NCBI GenBank assembly: GCA_025056865.1
Contig: JANWVO010000052.1
Span: forward strand, 186,001 to 250,000
DNA: 64,000 nt
DNA from: Bryobacteraceae bacterium
Lineage (GTDB): Bacteria > Acidobacteriota > Terriglobia > Bryobacterales > Bryobacteraceae
Direction of reading: 5' to 3'
Below the pieces are notes generated by a model. That model had not been told where the DNA came from, did no database searches, and saw only the letters and a program-made list of their open reading frames with translations. The position numbers and the translations under genes are program-made. Shown piece after piece: positions 17,971-25,077 of the stretch (positions within the stretch are counted from its first letter, which is position 1; the number at the start of each line of letters is the position of its first letter).

Positions 17971-18384
17971 TTGCGGACGCAAGCGCTCGACCGGGCAGGA
18001 CTGAACGCGCTCATGGAGCGCATCTCCTTCAACAGCCACCTCGGGCTGCGCGTGACGCGCATCTACCGCGATGGCATCGGCATGGAGTGCCGCATCGAGC
18101 CGCACAAGCGGAACGTCCTTGGCACGCTCCACGGCGGCGTCACCGCCACGCTCGTCGATGCCGCCGCCGGCGTGGCCATCATCGGCAGGCTCGGCGGCCG
18201 CCCGGCCACGACCGTCGAGCTGAAGGTGAACTATCTGCGGCCGGTCAGCGAGGGCAAGGTGCATGCCCGGGCGCGCATCGTGAAGATGGGCAGGACGCTC
18301 TGCTTCGCCACCGTCGAGGTCAAGGACGACCACGGCCGCCTGGTCGCCTCCGGTTCGGCCACCTACATGGTGCTCGAAAACTGA
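17971..18384 (+). CDS. Hotdog-fold acyl-CoA thioesterase (PaaI-like)
   Basis: Single-domain hotdog protein of 137 residues with the PaaI-type HGGVTATLVDAAAG active-site helix (conserved His-Gly-Gly and Asp), and the beta strands TTVELKVNYLRPV and GSATYMVLE. It likely hydrolyses acyl- or aryl-CoA esters, which fits the divergent FadJ-type enzyme. The TTG at 17971 is preferred as start because it gives the usual family length and lies 11 bp behind a TATCCT box; the ATG at 18013 would give 123 residues. It ends 162 bp before korD, with operator-like inverted repeats in between. Confidence 0.85.
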   Translation: MRTQALDRAGLNALMERISFNSHLGLRVTRIYRDGIGMECRIEPHKRNVLGTLHGGVTATLVDAAAGVAIIGRLGGRPATTVELKVNYLRPVSEGKVHARARIVKMGRTLCFATVEVKDDHGRLVASGSATYMVLEN

Positions 18385-18402
18385 GCATTTTTGGCAAGAT
18401 GC

Positions 18403-18433
18403 CCCACCTGCCGGGGTGGGTGATGTCACCCAC
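18403..18433. promoter_or_regulatory. Tandem inverted repeats upstream of the kor sigma-54 promoter
   Basis: Two overlapping perfect dyads. CCCACC/GGTGGG with a six-base spacer covers 18403-18420; GTGGGTGA/TCACCCAC with a two-base centre covers 18416-18433. The second ends about 70 bp before the -24 element at 18504, the usual distance for an enhancer-binding protein site. That role is inferred from position. Confidence 0.55.
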
Positions 18434-18503
18434 ACAGGAGAATCGAATCTGGAAAGTTGTTGATCTATGGTGGCATTGTTGAAGAGTTCTACACCTGAAA
18501 CAC

Positions 18504-18519
18504 TGGCACGGGAATTGCA
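18504..18519 (+). promoter_or_regulatory. Sigma-54 (RpoN) promoter of korDABC
   Basis: TGGCACGGGAATTGCA matches the -24/-12 consensus TGGCAC-N5-TTGCA at every defined position, with GG and GC ten bases apart. Transcription would start near 18530. An AAGGAGG ribosome binding site follows at about 18535-18541 and the korD ATG at 18547. Confidence 0.85.
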
Positions 18520-18546
18520 GGGATTGGTTTCGTCAAGGAGGGGCTG

Positions 18547-18792
18547 ATGCCCAAGGGAGCTGTCGCGATTACCGCCGAACGCTGCAAGGGCTGCGGCTTC
18601 TGCGTCGAGTTCTGTCCGACGCACGTGCTGGAGCTGTCCAACGCGTTCAATGCGAAGGGTTACCATCCGCCGCATGTGGTGGCGCCGGAGAAGTGCTCCG
18701 GCTGCAACCTCTGCGGCATGTACTGCCCGGACTTCGCCATCTTCGGCTTCCGGCTCCAGGAGAACGGGCAGGCGAAGGGGGTTTCCAAGTGA
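18547..18792 (+). CDS. korD: 2-oxoacid:ferredoxin oxidoreductase delta subunit (ferredoxin)
   Basis: Small 81-residue dicluster ferredoxin with two CX2CX2CX3C motifs (CKGCGFCVEFCP and CSGCNLCGMYCP), each for one [4Fe-4S] cluster. As the first gene of a complete kor operon it is the electron-transfer subunit of 2-oxoglutarate (or related 2-oxoacid) oxidoreductase. A strong AAGGAGG precedes the ATG, and a sigma-54 promoter lies 28 bp upstream of it. Its TGA overlaps the GTG of korA (GTGA). Confidence 0.93.
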   Translation: MPKGAVAITAERCKGCGFCVEFCPTHVLELSNAFNAKGYHPPHVVAPEKCSGCNLCGMYCPDFAIFGFRLQENGQAKGVSK

Positions 18793-19949
18793 CGCACGCC
18801 GATCCGCGCTGCGTGCTCACCGGCACGCACTTCATCAACGGGGACGCCGCCTGCTGCGAGGGCGCCCTGGCGGCGGGGGCGCGTTTCGCCGCGGGCTACC
18901 CGATCACGCCGAGCACCGAGATTGTCGAACGCTTCGCCGCCCGCGCGCCGGAAGTCGGCGGCCTGTTCATCCAGATGGAAGACGAGATCGCCTCCTCCAT
19001 CGCCATCCAGGGCATGGTGTGGGCGGGCCAGAAGGCCTTCACGGTCACTTCCGGCCCCGGCTTCTCGCTGATGATGGAGCACATCGGCTTTGCCGCCATG
19101 ACCGAGACGCCGGTCGTCTTCGTCGACGTGCAGCGCGGCGGGCCTTCCACCGGCCTGCCCACGCTGCCCTCGCAGGGCGACATGATGCAGGCCCGCTTCG
19201 GCTCCCACGGCGACTACGCCATCATCGCCCTCAGCCCCAACTCGCCGCAGGAGTGTTTCGACCTGACGGTGAAGGCGTTCAACCTCGCCGAGGAGTTCCG
19301 CGTGCCGGTGATGCTGATGATGGACGAGTGCGTCGGCCACATGACCGAGCGCGTCGTCATCCCTCCGGCCGAGCAGATCCCCGTCTATCCGCGGCGCCAC
19401 ACGAAGAAGCCGCCCGGCGAGTTCCGGCTCTTCGAGCCGGGCGAAGACCTCGTGCCCGACATGGCCCATGCCGGCGAGGGCTACAAGGTCTATGTCACCG
19501 GGCTGACGCACGATGAACGCGGCTATCCTTCGCTCAGCCCGGCAGCGCAGAAGAAACTCGTCTTCCGCCTGTTTGAGAAGATCCGCCGCGCCGCCGACCG
19601 CCTCGTGATGGTGGAAAGCGACCAGCTCGAAGGCGCCGAGGTCGTCGTCGTCAGCTACGGCATCACCTCGCGCGTCGCCCTGCGCGCCGTGCAGATGGCG
19701 CGCGCCAAAGGCATCCGCGTCGGCACGCTCCGGCTCATCTGCGTCTGGCCTTTCCCGGAGAAGCTCATCCGCGAGCTCGCGCCGAAGGTGAAGGCGCTCG
19801 TGATGCCGGAACTCAACATGGGGCAGGTGGTGTTGGAACTCGAGCGCTGCGCCGGCGGGCAGTGCAGGGTGATCAGCGTGCCGCACGCGGGCGGCACCGT
19901 CCATGACCCGGCCGAGATTCTGGCTGCAATCGAAAGAGGGGCGCAATGA
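18789..19949 (+). CDS. korA: 2-oxoacid:ferredoxin oxidoreductase alpha subunit
   Basis: Alpha subunit (386 residues) of the TPP-dependent oxidoreductase that interconverts 2-oxoglutarate plus CoA and succinyl-CoA with ferredoxin. The N-terminus FINGDAACCEGALAAG followed by GYPITPSTEI is the hallmark of KorA, and GLPTLPSQGDMMQARFG with HGD marks the 2-oxoglutarate type rather than pyruvate. The GTG at 18789 overlaps the korD stop; an ATG-containing frame from 18693 reads korD out of frame and is rejected. It overlaps korB by four bases. Confidence 0.95.
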   Translation: MTHADPRCVLTGTHFINGDAACCEGALAAGARFAAGYPITPSTEIVERFAARAPEVGGLFIQMEDEIASSIAIQGMVWAGQKAFTVTSGPGFSLMMEHIGFAAMTETPVVFVDVQRGGPSTGLPTLPSQGDMMQARFGSHGDYAIIALSPNSPQECFDLTVKAFNLAEEFRVPVMLMMDECVGHMTERVVIPPAEQIPVYPRRHTKKPPGEFRLFEPGEDLVPDMAHAGEGYKVYVTGLTHDERGYPSLSPAAQKKLVFRLFEKIRRAADRLVMVESDQLEGAEVVVVSYGITSRVALRAVQMARAKGIRVGTLRLICVWPFPEKLIRELAPKVKALVMPELNMGQVVLELERCAGGQCRVISVPHAGGTVHDPAEILAAIERGAQ

Positions 19950-20836
19950 GCACGACAGATCTGCAAGTCCACAACCCGGTGGAGGACCTGCTCCGGCAGG
20001 ACCGCATCCCCACCATCTGGTGCCCGGGCTGCGGCATCGGCACCACGGTCAACAGCTTCGCTCACGCGCTGCTCAAGCAGGACATCGACCTGAACAAGAC
20101 GGCGATCGTCAGCGGCATCGGCTGCTCGGGGCGCGTCAGCGGATACATGAACCTGGATTCGTTCCACACCACGCACGGGCGCGCCATCCCGTTCGCCACC
20201 GGGCTGAAGCTGGCCAACCCGGAGCTGAACGTGATCGTCTACTCGGGCGACGGCGATCTTGCAGCCATCGGCGGCAACCATCTCATCCACGCCGCCCGCC
20301 GCAACATCGACATCCTCGTCGTCTGCATCAACAACATGATCTACGCGATGACGGGCGGGCAGGCCGCGGCCACCACGCCCTCGGGCAGCCTCTCCACCAC
20401 CTCCCCTTACGGCTCCTACGAGCCGGAGCTCAACCTCGTGCAACTGGTGGACGCCGCCGGCGCCAGCTTCGTCGCCCGCTGGACCGCCTACCACGTCATG
20501 CAACTCGAGAGAACCCTCGAGAAGGCGCTGAAGAAGAAGGGCTTCCGCTTCATCGAGGTCCTCAGCCCCTGCCCCACCTACTACCAGCGCAAGAACAACA
20601 TGGGCGACGCCCTTCAGGCGATGCTCGACTACAAGAAGCGCTCGAAGATCAAGCACGGCTGCCCCACCTGGGAGACGGCCATCGTGCCCGGCGGCGACAT
20701 CATCGTCGGCGAGTTCGTGGATCGCGAGCGGGAAGACTACCTGACGCGGATGCGGAAACAGCTCGGGCCGCATTACAGCGAGTTCCCGCCGCAGTGGGAC
20801 GAGCAGGAAAGCATGGGGTGCAGCAAGGAATGCTGA
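19946..20836 (+). CDS. korB: 2-oxoacid:ferredoxin oxidoreductase beta subunit (TPP-binding)
   Basis: Beta subunit of 296 residues that binds thiamine diphosphate and a [4Fe-4S] cluster. Visible motifs are IWCPGCGIGT near residue 30, CSGRVSGYM, the TPP/Mg site GDGD with the distal NN (INNMIYAMTGGQ), and the catalytic-loop sequence TTPSGSLSTTSPYG. Together with korA, korC and korD this completes a four-subunit enzyme. Such enzymes serve an anaerobic or microaerobic TCA cycle or reductive carboxylation. The start overlaps korA (ATGA) and the end overlaps korC by seven bases. Confidence 0.95.
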   Translation: MSTTDLQVHNPVEDLLRQDRIPTIWCPGCGIGTTVNSFAHALLKQDIDLNKTAIVSGIGCSGRVSGYMNLDSFHTTHGRAIPFATGLKLANPELNVIVYSGDGDLAAIGGNHLIHAARRNIDILVVCINNMIYAMTGGQAAATTPSGSLSTTSPYGSYEPELNLVQLVDAAGASFVARWTAYHVMQLERTLEKALKKKGFRFIEVLSPCPTYYQRKNNMGDALQAMLDYKKRSKIKHGCPTWETAIVPGGDIIVGEFVDREREDYLTRMRKQLGPHYSEFPPQWDEQESMGCSKEC

Positions 20837-21426
20837 CGGAAATCCGCATCGCCGGCTTCGGCGGCCAGGGCGTGATCCTGGCCACGCACATCCTCGGCCG
20901 CGCCGCTTCGGTTCACGAAGGGCGCTTCGCCACCATGACCCAGAGCTACGGTCCGGAGGCGCGCGGCGGCGCCGCAAGCGCTTCGCTCATCGTCAGCGAT
21001 GAGCCGATCCTCTTCCCCTACGTCACGCACCCGGACATCCTGGTGGTGATGTCGCAGGAGGCCTACACGCGGTTCACGCCGGAGGCGAGGCCCGGCGGCT
21101 TCCTGCTCGTCGAAGAGGACCTCGTGCGGCTCGACCGGAAGGCGCAGGGCCTCAGGATCTACGGCATCCCCGCCACGCGCTTCGCCGAGGAGCTGGGCAA
21201 GAAGATGGTGCTGAACGTCATCATGACCGGCTTCCTGTGCGCCATCACCGGAGCCATCAGCATCGAGGCGGCGCGCAGGTCGGTGGCCGACAGCGTGCCC
21301 GCCCGCTTCCGCGACCTGAACCTTCAGGCGTTCGATAAAGGCGTGCAGTACGGCCAGGAGCTTCTCGTCCGCGGGCCGCAGGTGCTGGAAAACAGCGAAG
21401 AGCTCGTGCTCGAAGGCGACGTCTGA
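20830..21426 (+). CDS. korC: 2-oxoacid:ferredoxin oxidoreductase gamma subunit
   Basis: Gamma subunit of 198 residues. The N-terminus MLTEIRIAGFGGQGVILAT is the family signature, followed by TQSYGPEARGGAASASLI. The ATG at 20830 lies just inside the korB end, so all four kor genes are stop-start coupled and probably made in fixed ratio from the sigma-54 promoter. It is the last gene of the operon; 174 bp without a gene separate it from the convergent radical SAM gene, and no T-tailed hairpin was seen there. Confidence 0.94.
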   Translation: MLTEIRIAGFGGQGVILATHILGRAASVHEGRFATMTQSYGPEARGGAASASLIVSDEPILFPYVTHPDILVVMSQEAYTRFTPEARPGGFLLVEEDLVRLDRKAQGLRIYGIPATRFAEELGKKMVLNVIMTGFLCAITGAISIEAARRSVADSVPARFRDLNLQAFDKGVQYGQELLVRGPQVLENSEELVLEGDV

Positions 21427-21600
21427 GCCGCGGCGCCGGCCCTCCGTTTCGCGGCTCCAGCAGCAGGGCCGCGCCATCCGGACGAGCCCGGCAGAAAACA
21501 GCGCACCCCGGCGAGGGGCGGCCTTCTCCCGAATCGGCAGAAACGCCCGGCCGCGCGCCTGTGCGCCCGCCTCGCGGATCGCAGGGCGCTTGGCGGCTGC

Positions 21601-22656
21601 TCATGGCGCTGCCGAAGCAGGGTCGATTCCGCTGTCGCCTGAGAGGACCGGCTCGATCTGCACGAGCTCCGGCGCCGCATCCCTTCTTCTGCGGAGCCTC
21701 CCCATTTTCTGCCCCAGCCAGTGGGAAGCATGAAACAGCGCTCCGGCCGGGATCAGCCCGCCCACCCGGTAGGCGCCCACCGCCGCCAGCCCCATCGCCG
21801 CGATACAGCCGCATTCGGCGCAATCGGGGTCGCCCCCAAGCTGGCACGGCAGCACGGGCGTGCGCAGGTCGGCGGAAACCGTCCGTGTCGTCTTGGCAAA
21901 GATGCAGGCCGATGGCGAGGCGGGCGGCTTCAGGAACTGCCGCAAGGCGCTCGGCGCCATGTCGAGCTTGGGGAAAGCGGCGCGCAGCGCCAGCAGCTCT
22001 TCCACGACCCTCTGCCGCTGTTCCGCGCTCAGCCGCTCGGCCGGACTGGCGCCGCGCTGCGGCGTGAAGACGCTGAACCAGATCCGCTGCACCGCAACCT
22101 GATCCGACCACAACCGCAGAAACTCTGCGAGCGAGCCCGGCCGCTCTGCCATCTGCCGCGTGACCGTGCAGTGCACCGTGATCCGGCTGCTTTCAATGTT
22201 TTTCAGGATCCGCGCGTAGGTGGCCGGACTGCGGCGCGCGTTGTGCTCTTCCTCCAGCCCGTCGATGGAAACCACCAGATTCAGCAGCGGCAGCGCGGCC
22301 CAGGAACGCGGCGGAGGACGGAAAGCGCTCGTCACCACCTGCACATGAATCCCCTGCGCAATGAGCGCCGGGACGATCTTTTCCAGCTCGCGGTAGCGCA
22401 CCAGCGGGTCTCCGCCCACCAGCGAGACATGCAGCGGGCGCGTTTCCTCTATCAGGCGGAGGACGCGCCGCACCAGCTCCTCGCCCCGGAAGTCCGCAAG
22501 CTGGCGGAGCGTGCGCTCTCCGCCCAGATGGTTCGGTTCATAGGCGTAACAGCCGGGGCAGCTCAGCGGGCATTCCCGGGTGATCTCGATGGAAAGCGCG
22601 GGCGCGCGGCCCTGAAGGATGCGGCCCCAGGATCGCAGCACGTGGGAAGTTTTCAA
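21601..22656 (-). CDS. Radical SAM protein with C-terminal cysteine cluster
   Basis: Protein of 351 residues with the radical SAM motif CX3CX2C (CPLSCPGC, Cys29, 33 and 36) right after SIEITRE, GGDPLV as the SAM-binding loop, and VSIDGLEEEHN later in the barrel. Near the C-terminus a group of cysteines (PCQLGGDPDCAECGC) suggests an auxiliary Fe-S cluster as in SPASM-type enzymes. The substrate is unknown. TTG at 22656 is chosen because GGAG stands five bases before it and KTSHVLRSWGRIL is the likely true N-terminus; a GTG at 22710 would add 18 unlikely residues. No peptide precursor gene is seen next to it. Confidence 0.8.
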   Translation of the reverse strand: MKTSHVLRSWGRILQGRAPALSIEITRECPLSCPGCYAYEPNHLGGERTLRQLADFRGEELVRRVLRLIEETRPLHVSLVGGDPLVRYRELEKIVPALIAQGIHVQVVTSAFRPPPRSWAALPLLNLVVSIDGLEEEHNARRSPATYARILKNIESSRITVHCTVTRQMAERPGSLAEFLRLWSDQVAVQRIWFSVFTPQRGASPAERLSAEQRQRVVEELLALRAAFPKLDMAPSALRQFLKPPASPSACIFAKTTRTVSADLRTPVLPCQLGGDPDCAECGCIAAMGLAAVGAYRVGGLIPAGALFHASHWLGQKMGRLRRRRDAAPELVQIEPVLSGDSGIDPASAAP

Positions 22657-22856
22657 GCGGTCTCCGTTCAGTGAGGCGGCGCGGCGCGCCGCCGGGATGG
22701 CAACAGGCACTCACGTCGGTCAGCCTTGCCTGCCGGAGAGCGCGAAAAACAGGACTGCCCCAAGCGTAGCAGGAAACTGGCCTCGGGAAAAGCAAATTCG
22801 TGCAAAATCTCCACGGCGCCGCCACGCCGGTGGTAGATTCAATCGGCAGGGACGCC

Positions 22857-23798
22857 ATGCCTGCCAACCTCGGCCCGGAGTATCTGGCAGCGGAAGAGGA
22901 GTTCCGCCGCGCGGAAACGGTCGCGGAACGGATCGCCGCCCTCGAGAAAATGTACGCGGTTCTGCCCAAGCACAAGGGCACCGAAAAATTGCAGGCCGAC
23001 ATCCGGCGCCGCCTGTCCCAGCTTCGCAAGGAGAGCCAGAAGAAGGGGCCTGCCCGCGCCGCCCCGTTCTATCTTGTCAGGCGGGAGGGCATTGGCCAGA
23101 TCGCGCTCCTCGGTCCGCCCAACTCCGGCAAATCGAGCCTGCTGCGCGCGATGACGCACGCGCAGCCGGAGGTGGCGCCGTATCCTTTCACGACGCACTC
23201 GCCCACGCCCGGCATGGCCCAGTTTGAAGACGTCCAGATCCAGCTTGTCGACCTGCCGCCGCTCGCGCCGGACTGGGTGGAGCCCTGGGTGGCCCAGGTG
23301 CTGCGCCGCGCCGATCACACGCTGCTCGTGGTGGGCGCCGACGACCCGGACGACCTGTCCGAGATCGAATTCATCGAGCGGCAGCTCGAGGAATGGAAAC
23401 TGCCGCGCCCGCGCGTGATGGCGGTAAACAAGGTGGATCAGCCCGGCGGAAGGGACAATTTCGCCGTCCTCGCCGAACTCTACGACGGCCAATACGAGTG
23501 CCTGCCCGTGAGCGCGGAGACCCGGGAAGGGCTGGACGAGCTGTTGCGCCGCTGCTTCCAGATCCTCGATGTCGTGCGCGTCTACACCAAGGCTCCCGGA
23601 AAGAAGCCGGATCTGACCGCGCCCTACGTGCTGAAGCGCGGCTCGACCGTCCTCGACGCGGCCCGCCACGTCCACAAGGACTTCGCCGAGCACCTGAAGC
23701 TGGCCCGCCTGTACCGGCGCGAACGCCCGGAGGACGGCCTGCCGGTCAGCCGCGACTACGTCGTGCAGGACGGCGATATTCTGGAGTTCCATGCGTAG
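22857..23798 (+). CDS. OBG/DRG-type GTPase with TGS domain
   Basis: Protein of 313 residues. An N-terminal helical part (about 1-75) precedes the G domain with GPPNSGKSS (P-loop), NKVD and the SAE-type G5; a C-terminal TGS domain (about 240-313, YVLKRGSTVLDAARHVHKDF to GDILEFHA) follows. This is the DRG/Rbg layout. The G3 motif reads VDLPP where DXXG is usual, so the switch-II glycine is a proline. The ATG at 22857 has AGGGA upstream and a TAGATT box at 22834. The gene overlaps the next one by eight bases, an unexpected partnership with sugar/lipid-type hydrolases. Confidence 0.85.
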   Translation: MPANLGPEYLAAEEEFRRAETVAERIAALEKMYAVLPKHKGTEKLQADIRRRLSQLRKESQKKGPARAAPFYLVRREGIGQIALLGPPNSGKSSLLRAMTHAQPEVAPYPFTTHSPTPGMAQFEDVQIQLVDLPPLAPDWVEPWVAQVLRRADHTLLVVGADDPDDLSEIEFIERQLEEWKLPRPRVMAVNKVDQPGGRDNFAVLAELYDGQYECLPVSAETREGLDELLRRCFQILDVVRVYTKAPGKKPDLTAPYVLKRGSTVLDAARHVHKDFAEHLKLARLYRRERPEDGLPVSRDYVVQDGDILEFHA

Positions 23799-25077
23799 CG
23801 GCCTGCTGCAACAGATCGGCCTTTTTCTGTTTTCCCTCTGCGTGGCCGGGCAGAGCTTCCAGGCGGGCGTGGCGCGCCGCGAGATCACGCCGCGCGAGCC
23901 TGTCCCCATGTGGGGCTACGGCGACCGCCATGATGCGCTCTCGGAGGGCGTCCTCGACCCGCTCTACGCCGATGCGCTGGTCCTCGCCGCTGGCAGCGAA
24001 AAGCTCGCCATCGTCGGCCTCGACCTCGGCCGCAGCCCCGGGGAGCCGTCGCTGGCACGCATCCGCGAGCGCCTGCTGCGCGAGGCGGGCATCCGCTGGT
24101 CCGTGCTGGGCGGCTCGCACACGCACCACGGGCCTGTGCTCGAACTGACGGACGCCGAAGGCCGCGGCCGCGGCCGCTTCGAGGCCGCGCTCCGCTATTA
24201 CCGGCAGCTCGAAGACGCCATCGTCGAGGCGGTGTTGGAGGCCAACGCCCGCCTCGCGCCCGCCCGCCTCGCGGCAGGCTCTGCCGCCCTGGCGGGCTTC
24301 AACGCCAACCGCCACTCGAAGCTGGAGCCGAAGCCCGTCGACCCGGAGCTTGTCGTGCTGCGCATCGACCGCGAAAGCGGCGAGCCGCTCGCGCTCCTGG
24401 TGAATTGGGCCGCTCACCCGACGACGCTGCCGCCCTCCCTGCTCCGGTTCTCCGCCGACTACGCCGGAGCGCTCAAGGAAACCATCCGCCGCGAACTGGG
24501 CGCTTCGCCCGTTTTCCTTCAGGGCGCTGCCGGCGACCTGCGCACCGGGCGCGGCCCCATGGACTACCGCGCTTATGGCGAAGCGCTCGGCCGCGAGGCC
24601 GTCCGCATGGCGCGGAACCTTTCCACGGCCACGCCGCCGGCCGCTTCGCTGCAAGTCCGCGAGGAACGCTTCCGGTTTCCCTCGCGCGTGGACCTGAAAA
24701 ATCCCATCATCGCGATGATGTATGAGAAAGCCTTTTTCCCCGAACTCGTGCGGAATTACCAGGACGAATACGCGGAAGGCGTCCGGCCCCGGCTGATGGC
24801 GGGCCTGCTGAACGGGGAGATCGGCTTCGTGGCGGCCTCGGGCGAATTCTTCTCCGCCCATGCCGTGCGTCTGAGGGAACGGGCGCGCCTGAGGACGGTC
24901 TTCTTCTTCGGATACTCGAACGGATACCACCAGTACTTTCCGACCATCGAGGCGGCTGCCGAAGGCGGCTACGGAGCGGATCCGCAGGTGGCGCCGGCGG
25001 CCGTGGGGGCCGGCGAGGAGCTGATGAACCGCGCGCTCGTCTGGCTCTACCAGTTCCGCGGAAGGCTGAAGCAATGA
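23791..25077 (+). CDS. Neutral/alkaline ceramidase-like exported protein
   Basis: Protein of 428 residues with an N-terminal signal peptide (LFLFSLCVAGQS). It resembles the N-terminal domain of neutral/alkaline non-lysosomal ceramidases: it starts FQAGVARREITP, has the metal-site loop GSHTHHGP, later NWAAHPTTL and FLQGAAGDLRTG. In this phylum such proteins often stand alone without the ceramidase C-terminal domain, so the amidase substrate is uncertain. It is coupled to the GTPase gene upstream (8-base overlap) and to the DUF4838 gene downstream (ATGA). Confidence 0.82.
   Translation: MRSGLLQQIGLFLFSLCVAGQSFQAGVARREITPREPVPMWGYGDRHDALSEGVLDPLYADALVLAAGSEKLAIVGLDLGRSPGEPSLARIRERLLREAGIRWSVLGGSHTHHGPVLELTDAEGRGRGRFEAALRYYRQLEDAIVEAVLEANARLAPARLAAGSAALAGFNANRHSKLEPKPVDPELVVLRIDRESGEPLALLVNWAAHPTTLPPSLLRFSADYAGALKETIRRELGASPVFLQGAAGDLRTGRGPMDYRAYGEALGREAVRMARNLSTATPPAASLQVREERFRFPSRVDLKNPIIAMMYEKAFFPELVRNYQDEYAEGVRPRLMAGLLNGEIGFVAASGEFFSAHAVRLRERARLRTVFFFGYSNGYHQYFPTIEAAAEGGYGADPQVAPAAVGAGEELMNRALVWLYQFRGRLKQ

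Noticed and set aside
18693-18788. Upstream extension of korA
   Set aside because: Reads korD out of frame; the GTG at 18789 is stop-start coupled to korD and gives the KorA N-terminus.
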